Positions 21,945 through 33,751 of a stretch of 64,000 nt of DNA are shown in pieces; position 1 is the first letter of the stretch; each line of letters begins with the position of its first letter. The DNA lies in NCBI GenBank assembly GCA_030549775.1, contig CM060172.1:1737623-1801622 (forward strand). Direction: 5' to 3'. Below the pieces are notes generated by a model. It ran no database searches. It was not told where the DNA came from and worked only from the letters and a program-made list of their open reading frames with translations. This DNA comes from Tamarix chinensis (taxonomy: Eukaryota; Streptophyta; Magnoliopsida; Caryophyllales; Tamaricaceae). The translations under genes and the position numbers were made by a program.

Positions 21945-22475
21945 AGGCAGGCTTGCAATGATACCTATGGTTGGAGACAACAATTAAGGAAGAAAATAGG
22001 ACGGATTTTACCCGAAACCCAACGGATTTTATCTATTGAATGTATAAATAGATATGGATACGGATATAAAGGAAGATGAAAAATATCTGTTGGGCTTGGG
22101 AATGGATATGGGTAAGAGATCCTCAAATCCGTACCCGCATTTGCATCCGTTTGCCCGAGATAGATTACATTTTTACCCTCATTTATATAACCTTCAATAT
22201 ATTTTCTAAGGCTAAAAATAAAAATATAATTAAATTATAACAATCTAAGTATAAAATTCTAACATTTAATGGTTTTTATTTTAACTTAATGGGTTTTACT
22301 CGAAAGTCGATGGGTTTGAATAGGATATATAAACAGATACGGATAAACGGATATGGATATGGATATAGAAGAGGAAATAAAATATCTGCCAGATTTGGGT
22401 ACGTATATGGGTATGGGTTTTCTTATCAGATTTGGGTAACGGATAGGGGATACCCGATTCGTTACCATCCCTAAT
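21945..22475. mobile_element. hAT-like non-autonomous element, borders uncertain
   Basis: The right end, reverse-complemented, reads TAGGGATGGTAACGAATCGG, typical of a common plant hAT MITE family. The interior has repeated ATGGATATGG and ACCCG words on both strands. The left inverted repeat near 21945 is poor and no clean 8-bp duplication is visible. No coding capacity is seen. Confidence 0.5.
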
Positions 22476-23290
22476 GACAAGGGTGTGGACAGTGCCCTAA
22501 CATAAATTAGAAATGGAAGTATAAAGGTTGCAAGTTTGAAGGTATAAGAACGAAAGTTAAAGGAAACTGAAGAATAGTAACCATAGATGATAAAGAGGAA
22601 AAGAGTTAATGAAGAAAATGATACATATATAATGGTATGGGACAGTCGGATTTAACTCATTTTGGATTGGGAAGATGAATAATTAGTATTTATTACTAAC
22701 ATGATCTCCTTGGTAATCCCTCTTTAGAGAGGACAGAATGTCAAGTCAAATCTCAATTCTTGCTCAATAGTTACCTTTTCTTACACAAAACATCAACATG
22801 CAAATGAACGGTCTTCAATGACATAAGACGGATCATGTGGCCTTTATTTAAAAACTTCTCCTACAATTTGAACACGAGGGGAAGAAAAAGAAGGCTTATT
22901 TAACAAGCCTCATTTTGGTACCATTTTACATTTTACCAAAATTCAAATTTGTAATTTATAATAACCAATAAAATTGGTGTAGTTTTGTTTTTCTCTAAGC
23001 AAGACTAACTAACGAACTTTGCTAACTAGAGTTAATTTTCCAAACTTGCTAGTGCATATGCATGATGTCCAACGATCTTTTTTTGTATAATTCTATTTAA
23101 GTAACTGTCGGTATTTTTATGTAATTTTATTTTTAAGTGGCTATTTTTCTTCTATAATTGACCTTTAGTCATTTTATAATTTTACATTGTAAGTTAATCT
23201 TTTTACTTGTAAGTTCCCAACAATTCCTCCAATTGGTTGGTTTTTGCCTCCATTTCATCCCTTTTGAGCACAATTTACAAGGTGCACAAA
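22476..23290. other. Unannotated AT-rich stretch
   Basis: I see no gene, LTR end or clear repeat here. It could hold the lost 3' end of the Tat-like element, but I found no match to its 5' LTR. Confidence 0.3.
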
Positions 23291-23879
23291 TGGCGAGTTC
23301 CAACTATTACTCTATCATTATTTCCTAGTTCTGAAATATACACTAGCTGGAAATCATTTGGCAAAGGATGGAGTAAAGATAGTGAACAAAAAGAGTTGTT
23401 CTTATGTTCAGATTAAACTAATGTCTTTTGCAAGAAGCAATTGATTGCTGGGAAGAGGTGAGATTTTTTGGACATTTAAACGTAATTATTTATGTCATAG
23501 CTACCAAGTCATGTGGAGTGTTGGGTAGCTAAAAGCCCAACACGAATGGAGTAACTTGTGAGACTTTGATGTGCATAGAGGGCTGTACTATTTTAGCCCA
23601 AAGTCTACTTCATCCATTAATAATGCCCCACAACACATATTACATGCTTGTCTTCATCCTGATAAATCAAAACTAGAGACCTACTCGCAGGACCTCTGTT
23701 CAAATTTAAATCCATCCATTCATTATCAAAATGTTGTTCCAATTGCTCTTCCTCTCCCTCGATTTTTCATTACTTTGTTAGTGGCATTAAGAAGAGCCCA
23801 CTAATAACCTAAGGCATGCATTACCGTTTCACTTTGTCTTTGCCATCTTAAAAAAGGATTCATATGAGGAATTAGAAGT

Positions 23880-24065
23880 ATACAACATTGTATATAAAAC
23901 TATTTGGTGGAATAATGTACTAAGGTTGCACAATATTCGGTTGATGCTTAATGTCTTTACATTATTAGGCTTTGCAAGGAAGGTGTTTGACGACATGTCT
24001 TGGCCAAATATGATTTTGTATAATGTCATGATTAACGGTTATCATGCATTCAAAATATCACATTG
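23880..24065 (+). pseudogene. PPR protein remnant
   Basis: A plus-strand reading near 23,960-24,060 gives GFARKVFDDMSWPNMILYNV then MINGYHAF. This matches the ARKVFDEMPERNVVSWNAMI-type motif of plant pentatricopeptide repeat proteins, which bind organellar RNA. Only about one and a half motifs are readable, with no start and no continuing frame, so it is a gene fragment. Text upstream (23,250-23,880) may belong to it but is too broken to place. Confidence 0.5.
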
Positions 24066-24229
24066 AAATATTTTTTTAACGGCTTTCATCTTAGACTCAA
24101 TGTTTGCATTAGTCATGTTATATTTGATTATCTAATTATGAAGGATATTGTAAATTGTAGTATCGTGATGGCTAAGAGTTTTGATAGGAGGTCTCATATA
24201 TTGGGAATGAGGAGACTAATTAATACTTC

Positions 24230-25010
24230 CATGGTACTACAATACAACAAAATATTGACCGAGATGTATCAGACTTTGGCCTCGCCAATACGATATCTTG
24301 GCAATATATGATAGAGAAAAAGAATCCAACATGTATCGCCAATATTTAAAGATATTAACCAATATGGACCAATACTGACCAATATTGACCAATATTTATT
24401 GTGAAAAATAAACAAAATTCATACTGTGACACATAAAATATCTTCCCCAATGCCCCGAGACCGCAATGCCGCGACTGCGGTTTTGTTGTCTAGGTTCTAC
24501 ATAAATTTTAGGAATTTAATAGTCTTGGTGTTGGATTTGTCATTGTACTTGACCTGTGTTGGTGGTTTATCGTCTCCTATTAACTCCTCTACCTATTCAT
24601 CACTATAGTTATCATAGTAGCTTCTCATGGATCTTAGTGCGGGTTTTCTATACCTGCTTTTTCTAATTTGAGGGAAGTTGTCGAGCTTTCATTAGCACCC
24701 ATTGAAATGATGTAGTTAAAGTTCTTATACACATACAATTAAACATCGATCCCGATAGGCAATATCAACCAATATTTATTAGATTTTGGTTAACCGATAC
24801 GTTAAATTATCAATACGAGACAATTTTAGAATTTAATGTGTTTATCAATGATATATAGGTTATTGGCCATTATTTGCCCATATTTTACGGATATTTAACA
24901 ATATTTGCTAATATTTATTGTGAAAAAAATATAATAATCACACCATGACAATCGCAGCTTATAAAATATCATTCGCAACACTCTAATACCACGACATTGG
25001 TTTTATTGCA
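24230..25010. repeat. Two direct partial copies of an AT-rich interspersed repeat
   Basis: A run of GACCAATATTGACCAATATT type, then ATATTTATTGTGAAAAA, then a segment rich in CACGACATTGG- or CGCAATGCC-like words, occurs at about 24330-24490 and again at about 24850-25010, some 520 bp apart. It resembles MITE-like families built from CCAATA/TATTGG words. No termini can be fixed and no coding is seen. Confidence 0.45.
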
Positions 25011-25085
25011 TGCTTGCACATGATAAGTAAAGGAGCAATTTGCAAAACTATTATGCTTGCAAGATGACATTGCTCCTCGTACCAT

Positions 25086-25382
25086 TTGGTAGCTGGCATT
25101 GATGTTGCTGAAAAAACAACTAAGCTGACCAAAATTTCAGAAATTACTGTGCTTCTTGATGATGGCCAACAGGACTTGACTTATGTTATTGGGGGAGCTA
25201 GATGGCCAGCAACTATTGCATACATCAATGTGCGTTGCTACTACATTTTTGGATTTTTTGTTGACATACTACTGAGATGCATATTCGACACTGAAGCTTT
25301 TGATACATGTACAACCATGTCCTATGCCAAAGCTGCTGAAATCTATAGGGAGCTGTTATCTTCTATTGACAATTGGATCTAA
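25086..25382 (+). CDS. Unrecognised 98-residue open frame
   Basis: The frame runs from ATG to TAA with mixed composition, unlike the low-complexity frames elsewhere. It reads MVAGIDVAEKTTKLTKISE near the start and VLLDDGQQDLTYVIGGARW in the middle, then a hydrophobic stretch (YYIFGFFVDILLRCIF). The DDG segment is weakly like an OB-fold strand, but I cannot name a family. No promoter, intron signal or neighbouring exon is clear. It may be an exon fragment carried by a transposon or chance. Confidence 0.25.
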   Translation: MVAGIDVAEKTTKLTKISEITVLLDDGQQDLTYVIGGARWPATIAYINVRCYYIFGFFVDILLRCIFDTEAFDTCTTMSYAKAAEIYRELLSSIDNWI

Positions 25383-25384
25383 GA

Positions 25385-25640
25385 AAAGAGTTTCTTTTTG
25401 GCAACTGATTTTTGTTATCTTAACCTTAAGGACAAGGTTAATTTTCAAGGGCAGGATATTCATAGGAACTTGGCCATCATCCAAAGGTCCAAGTGTCAAT
25501 TATTATGATCTAACCCATCAAATTAGCAGTCACTTCAGTATTAGCTTAATTAACTTAAAAATATCTCTTAAGTCTGAAGTATTTCTGTTATAGAGTCATT
25601 TCAGTTATTTTAGCTGATGAGCTGGTACTTCTAGAATCGC
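25385..25640 (+). mobile_element. Retroelement fragment: pol 3' end joined to non-coding DNA, forward arm
   Basis: The reading LNLKDKVNFQGQDIHRNLA at about 25410-25470 looks like the LEDKVNFEGG-type tail that ends many plant Ty3 polyproteins. It is followed by non-coding sequence from about 25,494 (GTCAATTATTATGATC). The same junction appears in reverse at 25960-26140. Confidence 0.45.
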
Positions 25641-25959
25641 TAAGTTATGAATTTGTTAGTTTGTTTGTCCAGTAGCTAGACAAGGGACGTTCTTTGTGCA
25701 CTGTATTAGCTGTATGCATGCATTTGTACCCTTTGGAAATGATGAAAAGGTACCAAAAGTTAATATTAAATTCTCTCATAAGGAGCTGCCTCCCTTACTG
25801 TGCTCAAAAGAGAAAACCTCTCAACTTCTAGTACTTTTGCTCGAACGGGCAAGATAATTAAAATGTTTCCTCTTTGGAACAGAGGCAACCCCTAAAGAGA
25901 GACTTTACTCTCTACTTCTCACACTATTTCATTGCTTCCAAAGAGTTCAGGCAATTCTC

Positions 25960-26140
25960 CAAGTACCAACTCATCAACTAAAATAAAAGGACTCTATAAC
26001 AGAATGATTTCAGAGTTCACACATTTTCAAATTAATTAAGCTAATATCGAATTGACTACTAATTTGATGGGTTGGATCATAATAATTGGAACTAGGGCCT
26101 TTGGGCGGTGGCTAGGTTCACATCAATAGGCTTCTAAATT
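25960..26140 (-). mobile_element. Retroelement fragment, inverted arm
   Basis: The reverse complement carries the same words in the same order as 25472-25640: AAAGGNCC, AATTATTATGATC, AACCCATCAAATTAG, TTAGCTTAATTAA, CTGTTATAGAGTC and GATGAGYTGGTACTT. The arms are similar but not identical and are separated by about 330 bp. This is either two insertions in opposite orientation or one inverted duplication. Confidence 0.6.
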
Positions 26141-26215
26141 ATCTGACATGGACAGGCACTATTCATCATTAAACTATGTTGATAACCACTATTTGGGCCT
26201 ATTGTCCGGACCAGG

Positions 26216-26823
26216 CAATTAAATCGCGGTCGCGATCGCGGTGTCACGATATCGGAGCGTCGCGAACGATAAATTATATATCGCGGTCATCGCGGCGTGA
26301 ATTTTTATTTTTATTTCACAAGATACTCTAATTATTATTTATTGATCATTTGAATATAAATAATCAATAAACTAGTATTTTATATCATATAAAAAGTAAT
26401 CAAGTGAGTCATTATATGCTAAAATTTTCTAATAACCCTAAATTTACCTTAGAATGAAAAAATACATGTTATTTAATAGTAAATGCGAAGGTAATAAATA
26501 GTAATACTTTATTATAATTTAATAATAACTTGATCTAAGATATATATAGTAAATAAATAAATAAATTTTATCATGCATGCTTTTTTCAGTAGATTTAAGA
26601 ATTCTCAATAAATGGCCGATTTATCGGCGATTTATCCCGATTTATCGGTGATATTTTATAATTTATCGACGATAACAATTTATCGGCCGATTTACCGATG
26701 ATTTATCAGCCGATATATGTGAATTTTTAAAATCGTAGCGTATCGGTAATTTCACGTCGCGGTTAACCAAAAAACCGCTAAATAGCGGCCACTACGCTAT
26801 AGTGGGACTGCTATTTAATTGTA
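26216..26823. mobile_element. CG-rich palindromic MITE-like element
   Basis: The ends CAATTAAATCGCGGTCGCG and its imperfect inverse (GGGACTGCTATTTAATTG) face one another. Inside are GGTCGCGATCGCGG, TATCGCGGTCATCGCGGCG and many TTTATCGGCGATTTATC-type words, all dyad-rich. CG dinucleotides are far denser than in the surroundings. No target duplication could be fixed and no coding is seen. Confidence 0.5.
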
Positions 26824-26829
26824 TGGCCC

Positions 26830-27085
26830 GCACGTTATTTTGGATCACATCAGCAAAAATTGAGAAAATAAAACCTTATTTCATATAAAAATACGAGGAA
26901 TAAAATCATAAGGATATGTTAATACACACTCACACAACCAGCGCTTTGTCCAATACTAACACAAATAAAGTTGGAAACATGTCTCCATAAAGTGTCCTAC
27001 CAAGTGCAATATCAAAAAGGTTTACCCAAACAGAACAGAACACAGTGATATTTGGAACATATTATAACGAATATAAGTTATGAAC
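26830..27085. other. No recognisable feature
   Basis: AT-rich sequence between the palindromic element and the two-exon candidate. It could be intronic if that candidate is real. Confidence 0.3.
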
Positions 27086-27573
27086 CTGATCTGGAGCAGT
27101 TTCCTTCTCGATACCATGAGAATCGGACATACATTTCCTCACAATAATCCCTGAGCTGCTGCCGGCTATCATATCATTACATAAGAATTAACGATTAGCG
27201 TGAAGAAGACTCTAGTCATGACAATATGCAGGTTATACAAATAATAATTGCCCGGAGAAGGAGGGTTGTGCCGGAATGTGAACCCTAAATAAAACGGGTC
27301 TGAAAACACATACAATCGAATATCCAGAAACCACTGAGTTAGAGAAAAAGAGGTTACTTCGGCAAAGTAAAGCAGTTGCAATGGAGAGAGAGACAGAGGT
27401 CAGTTGTTGAGGTCACCTGAGGATAATGAAGAAAGGCATTTTCTGTGGACTGCACGAACGTTGGATTGCTGGATGTCTGAGTTACAAGGTGGAGGAAGAA
27501 GATGGTCGAAAATCGGGGATTGTTTGATGCAGCGTTTGTGGCAGTGGAGATGAAATTGAAGAGTGCGCATCAT
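27086..27573 (-). CDS. Possible first two exons of an unidentified gene
   Basis: Minus-strand exon 1 (27573-27417) begins ATGATG and encodes 52 residues rich in His, Arg, Ser and Pro (MMRTLQFHLHCHKRC), then a donor CCTCAG|GTGACC. A candidate acceptor GATATGATAG|CCGG starts exon 2 (27165-27086), which continues the same frame for 26 residues (GSSSGIIVRKCMSDSHG) to a donor CAG|GTTCAT. The basic, Ser-rich start would fit an organelle targeting peptide. Later exons were not found and may be disrupted by insertions. The acceptor lacks a strong pyrimidine tract, so the model is weak. Confidence 0.3.
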
Positions 27574-28039
27574 TTGCTGTTTGGGAGATTACAAGATTCT
27601 CGGAAGCTGAATTATGTGCGTTTAATGGTCGCTTGCAAGTTCTAAGTTCTAACATGGTCGCCTATCCTTATTTACATATTTAAAATAGTCATAAAGCTGG
27701 TTAAGAAATAAAAAATTAAATGCGAATTAGACGTAGAACACGTCTCACATGCTGCAATTAATAATGACCGTTTTTGGTAGCTATAGCTAGAAATAAGCAT
27801 CCGAATAACTCATTTTCACTAGAGAGGATGAAAACGAAGATTGTTACCTCAAATATGGATTATATTTTGAACACTACGACCGACAATGGTGATTCTCCAT
27901 GTCAAGCAACGGGTACTACTTGTACTTTTCCTTCTCTTATGCCAGTTGATTCTCTTAATGTTGATTTTGACTCTCTGTGATTTTGGAACCTCTAGTTTAT
28001 ATAAATCTATCATTAATTTATAAAACTACTAAAACTAAT

Positions 28040-28583
28040 GAAAATCCACCCTTGAGTTGGAAGGACAAGTTGATGCAGAATCATTGAGATAAATGTTGTC
28101 TTGAACTTGGCCTACTCTCCACCTGTGATCGAAAATGGTATAACGAATGCTATATTGCAGAAACAAGATATTGAATGTGAGGAGCGAAACTAGAAACACA
28201 CTTTAATAAGAATGGTTGTTGGTTTCCAATTGTCTTATGAACATATTAGAAAAAATATATGTTGTCAAAATGTGGAAGGAGGTCACTGTTCCAACAATGT
28301 ATCATCATAAATAAGGATTCTTTCTATTTCAGTTTGAATCAGCACATCAATGCCTTACTATCTTGGAAAACCCTTTTCTAGTCTTTTAGAGTAAGGTTAT
28401 TAATGCTCTGATGTTGGAATCCCAATGTTCCTTTTGATGATACAAAGTGGAGAATAATGTCACCATGGGTTACCTTGCTTGGCTTACCATTAATTTAATA
28501 GTCAACTGATTCGCTGAGTAAAATAAGGAGTTGCTTGGGTGCTTCCATTTGTGGTGTCATGATTACAACTACATATAGCCATA
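28040..28583 (+). pseudogene. LINE ORF1 remnant, DUF4283-like region
   Basis: Broken frames read SWKDKL near 28060, VVGFQLSYEHIRKN, VKMWKEVTVPTMYHHK, GFFLFQFES and, near 28440-28500, PFDDTKWRIMSPWVTLLGLP. This is the order found in ORF1 of plant L1 elements, an RNA-binding protein. The text ISYPRLLVEIDL continues after the LTR insertion at 33747. Stops are frequent. Confidence 0.6.
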
Positions 28584-30229
28584 TGTAACACCCCAAATTC
28601 ACTACTGAAAAATTTCATTAATTAAAAGGAAATTAGCGGAAGCAAATTAATAAACCGTGAACTTTGGGAGTATTACCGCTACAATTAGTACCAGACTGGT
28701 TCACTCATACCGTTCCAGTACCAAGTGCTAAGGTTAAAAGAGTAAAATACCATTTTACGAGAACTTAAGCATTTAAAAATCAAAGAAGCGCAGTAAACAC
28801 TTTACAAGAGAAAAATTCAACAACGGTGGTTACAAAATAACAAATATATTGAATTTAAAAGAGACAAACCCTAAAATTTTCGGACAGTACCTTACACTCT
28901 TTTTCGAGAGCCCACTTGAATAGCACCTAAATATAACCTGTAAGGGGTACTGCCTATTGAATAGGCAGGGGCCCCACGAAGGGAATCCTTTAGTACTACG
29001 GTACTGAGTAACCCTTTAAAAACGCACTTAAAAATAGGCACACAATGTAACACATGAAATACTACTACATTCATATATAACCATAGGTATAGACATGATA
29101 TTCGGATCCATTAATTCGTACATCCAATAATTCAATAAGATATTAATAGCGTATACATAACATTCACTTTCATATATTCGCTTACTTAACAAATCAACCA
29201 ATATCAACAGGCCATAATGAGTAATCGATACTTTTTCGGGCCTTGAGGCCATTAGTCCATCATTAGTCATCTCAATGATTAGTATTTTTTTTATAACTTA
29301 TTCACATTCAAATCCAATTTAATTGAGCTCGGGACCCCCACTATTCTGGTCGGTGGATCGGGATACATATATATATATATATCATCCAGGGTAAAAACAT
29401 CCTAGGCCACCATTATATCTGGTGGATCGATACTCATGAACATCATCCAGGACAAAACATCCTAGGTCACTATTATTTTCGGTGGATCGGTACTCATCAA
29501 ATAATCAACTGGTCCCGGCTCATTAATCTTTCACTTTAACAATTAGTATTTTTCCTTTCTATTCAACACAACAATTTCATTTATTTGCCTCGATAGGGAG
29601 ATCAAGAACCCGGGACACAAAGGTACACTGGTCGCACTGGTGCATAAAAGCTACTCAGCACCCTTCAGCTAGTAACCCAGGGACGCAAAGGTACCCTGGT
29701 CGTACTAGTGCATAAAGCTAACTCAGTACTCTACCGATAAGGACACCTAATCATTAAGTATGCATACGCCCTAACTAGGTCCGTAGAGCTAAATAGAGTA
29801 GATATTGGGCCTGGCTGGGGCATAAAGGCATACCATCAAATATCAAATAATCGTGGGCTAAACCACGTTTTAGGGTAGCGACCCCTAAAGAGCCACCATT
29901 CCCGATCTCGAGGTCTTTCACTTTAAGTATTAGTGTCTTAATTAATGGTGATCACAAAAGCACAACAGTCAGATAATTATTCACTTTTACTCGTTCAGAT
30001 ATCATCAGACATTTCTTATTCAAATGGTTGTCCAAGGTAACACAGAAGAATCATTAAGGCCGTCCTAATCTCATCTAATTTCAAATTAGAATTCGTTCTC
30101 GTGGTACTTACTAATCATCAAATACTCCTACCTCGTTAATCAACATTATTAGAGTCATATTACGAATTCCATAATCACAACGATATATTAGATACAAACT
30201 ACTCATTTACCCCTTACTTATAAAATTAT

Positions 30230-31535
30230 TAAGTCATATCTTCCTTACTTGACATATTACCATATTACCCTCCTTGTTACAAAATTACCAAGTTACCTCT
30301 TATTCAATTTAGGTTACCAAGTCATTACTCATACTTATTAGGTCATTAATCCCCCTTAATAATTATTACACTTATATACTTTCAATTTAGTGGGTTAGAT
30401 TACCACTTTGCCCTTTTTCCTTTATTATAATTAATAAATTATCTTGGAGTTGGTCAAATTACCAAATTACCCTTCTTCCTTATCCTAATTACCAAATTAA
30501 TCCTTTATTTAGTTAATTACCAAATTAACCCTTTATTTAGTTAATTACCAACTTACCGTCCTCTATTATCAATTACCAAACTACCCTTCTTCATTATCAA
30601 AATTACCAAATACCCCTGGTTGGTTAAATTACCAAATTACCCTTTTATATGATCATAATTACCAAACTACCATTCTCCTTCATCAAATTTACCAAATTAC
30701 CCCCTTGGTCATTTAAATTACCAAATTGCCCTTCTTAATTGTCATGATTACTAAACTACCCTACTCCATTATTAAAATTACCAAAATACACTCTAGTCGG
30801 TTAAATTACCAAATTACCCCTCATATTTATCATATTTACCTATTTTACCCTTCTCCATTATTAAATTATCAAATTACCCTTTAGTTATTTAAATTATTAT
30901 TTTACCCTTCTCAATTATTATAATTACCAATTTACTCCTTTCTAATTTCCACTTTTAACCCTTTGATGTGCAAAAGTACCGTTTTACCCCTTTACCTTCA
31001 AATTTACCATTGTACCCCTTAACTCCCAAAAATTACCTTTTCGCCCTTTTACTTATAAAATTTCCATTTATCCTTAATTATGAAATTACTATCTTACCTC
31101 TTTTAATTTCCAAATTATCATTCTGCCCGTTAATCATAAAATTACTATTTTACCCTTTAATTATAAAATTACAATTTTACCCTTTTATTATAAAATTACC
31201 AAATTGCCCTTTTATTACAAGCTACCAAATTGCCCCTTTTATTACAAAATTACAAAATTGCTCTTTTATTTCAAATTACCAAATTGCCCCTCGTATTACA
31301 TAATTACCAATTTACCATTTAATCATAAAATTATTATTTTACCCTTTATTCACAAAATTACCATTTTCCCCTTTAATTACGAAATTACCATTTTGCTCCC
31401 TTACTTCCAAAATGACCAATTTATCCCTTACTTCCAAAATTACCATTTTATCCTTTTATTAACAATTTTACTATTTTACCCTTTCCTCCAAAATTACCAT
31501 AATACCCCTTTTTACTAAAATTTACCATTATACCC
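30230..31535 (-). repeat. Short-period array in solo LTR A2
   Basis: About 1.3 kb made of variants of AAATTACCAAATTACCCTTCT. On the LTR strand this is the same GGTAATTTGGTAATT core seen in A1 and A3. Spacing is about 20-40 bp and irregular. Frames through it give repeated Tyr/Phe/Pro text and are not genes. Confidence 0.8.
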
Positions 31536-32179
31536 CTTAGCACATTAAGTTATTATTATTACTACATAAAATACTAATATTAATGCATCATCCACAACTT
31601 TTAAAGTTAATACAATAGTCATTAACACCCATATATAGATTAGGCCATATTCTTGTACAATGTACATTAATAAAATCCCCTAAGGCCCACAAAATATTAA
31701 ACATGTATTAAATATTACAATAGTATAAAACAATATGGGTAATACTTAACATTTTCCTTAACAACCAACTTATTACCTTAAATATTATTTCCATACATAT
31801 CATATAACCTATTATGCTTCCTTTTTATCAACCAACACAATAACTACATATAATATACTAAACAATATATATCAAGCATAATACACATTAAAAATGCCTA
31901 ATGTGCTAACATGCGTTAATCCATGCATTTAAGCGGGATTTAACGATTACCTCGATTCCCGTAAAAACAAACCTTACCGATATTCCGGTTAAAGGTTCAA
32001 GCTTGATTTATCAAAACCAATACCTAAAAATAATATCAAGGTTTATTATGTTAGAAATCATAAAAATCAAGACATAAGGCTTTATAATAATTAATAGAAT
32101 AATTAACTTAAAATATAATTATACCTTAAAATTATTAAACAATTAGATTAAGAAATGCATAAACTCATGCTGCTAATGC

Positions 32180-33440
32180 AGCATGAGCTGCATGCAAAGA
32201 AATGAAAAGGAGGGGGCTCAAAGGTGGTGGAAATAGGGAAAATGGGTATTTTCGGGTTGGTGGTTTGGGGCTAAGAAAAGGGCATGGTGGGGAAGGATTT
32301 GGGGCAAGGGAATGGTGCAGAAGTGTAGAGGGGGTGTAAGTGGTGGTCGGGGAAGGGTTGAAGGTGGCTAAGGGAGGCGGAGGTGGCAGCAGAGAGGCTG
32401 CAAAGGTGGCGGTCGAAGTGGGTGTCGAGATGGGGGCCGGTGAGGAAGGAAAAGTGAGGGGAAAAACAAGGGCCTACAGGTGGTATTTTCAGCCAAAGGA
32501 GCATTGGGGGTGGTAGAGGGGGTTGCAGGGATTATTATGGTGGCTCAGGTGGCAGCATAGGCGGCGGAACGGCAGCGGATCGGGGCTGCACAGGGTGGTT
32601 GCCAAGAAGGGATGGAAGGGGAGAGAAAAAGAAGAGAGGAAGAAGAATGGGCTGCGGGGTGGCTCGATGGAGATTGTGATGGCTCGAGGGTGAGGTAGAG
32701 GGTGGCAGGAGGTGGTGCAGGTGGCGTTTAAGGCAGCAGCGGCGGCGGATATTGGCGGTGAAAAAAAAACAGGGGGAGAGAGGGGAGGAGAAGAAAGGAA
32801 AGAAGAGGGGGTCGGGGAGCGTGGGGAGTTCGGGAAAGAAAAGCGCAGAATGGGTAGGGAAGGATCAATAAATAGAAGAGGAGGAGAAGGGAGGAGACAA
32901 GGATCTCGAGGGTGGCAGTAGGCGGTAGGGAGATGGGGGTTGTAGGGAGAGGGAGAGAAAGGTTACGGCAGGGAGAGGGAGAGGGAGATAGGGGTGGTGG
33001 GACCGGTATGGCCGGAAAACGACGAGAAGGAGAGGGAGGGAGACAGGGGAGGTCAACGGGGGAGAGGGAGCTGTAGGTCGGGCGGCGAAAATGGTGGAGG
33101 AAGGCCGGGATTATCGCCGGTGATGGTGGAAGAAGAAAGAAAGAAGAAGAAGAAAGTGTCGGGGGAGGGTGCTGGGCGTGCGAGATGGGCGGACCGGCCG
33201 AAGGAAAGAAAAAAAAAGGAGCAAGCTGGTCGAGGAAGAAAGAAAAGAAAGGAGGAGGCCGGGTGACGCGGGAAAGGTAGGGAGAGGAATGGGCCAGCGG
33301 CCCATCGCAGGAGGGGGAGGGAAGTAGGCCGGCAGAGGCCTAAAGAAAGGAAAAGAGAGAAAAGAGAAAAAGGAGAAAAGAAGGAAAAGGGGAAAAAGGA
33401 AAAAAGGAAAAAAAAGAAAGGGAAAAAGAATAAAATAATT
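32180..33440 (-). other. Purine-rich tract of solo LTR A2
   Basis: The reverse complement of the pyrimidine-rich tract seen in A1, lying about 300-1500 bp from the LTR start. It contains GGTGGC- and GGCGG-type words. Low-complexity frames on both strands are by-products. Confidence 0.7.
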
Positions 33441-33751
33441 TAATTGATAAAATAATAAAATGGAATAATTTTAGGTAATAAATTTATTTAATATTTTAAT
33501 TTAAGATAATTAAAATGTAAGGGTTAAAAAGGATAGTTTTTGTAAAATAAGGGTTTAAAATTTTATTTAAATAATAAGAGTATAATTAAATAACGAAATA
33601 TTTATTTTATTTATTAAATATTTATAATAAATTTTATAAGCTCAAAATTCCATAAAATAATTAAAGTAAATAGATTTAAAAGCTAATTTATCCCAAATAA
33701 AATTTATTTATTAAAATATAGGCTTTTAGAAATTTGGGGTATTACACCATA

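Larger units (their letters stand above)
28584..33746 (-). mobile_element. A2: 5.2-kb solo LTR inserted in the LINE
   Basis: This unit is the reverse complement of the A1 type: it begins TGTAACACC (its 3' end) and stops at GGGGTATTACA (its 5' end), with a perfect duplication CCATA at 28579-28583 and 33747-33751. It holds the conserved 150-bp end block, a GTACT/AGTAC-bearing block near 28910-29020, three CCACTATT...GGTGGATCG dyads (29337-29495), a long GGTAATTT-type array and a purine-rich tract near the LTR start. No coding domain is present. Confidence 0.85.

Noticed and set aside
30968..31518. Frames with repeated CPFYYKLPN-like text
   Set aside because: By-product of the AAATTACCAAATTACCC array in solo LTR A2; the two overlapping frames are equally open.
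32271..33305. Frames on both strands in the purine-rich tract of A2
   Set aside because: Low complexity; reverse complement of the pyrimidine tract.
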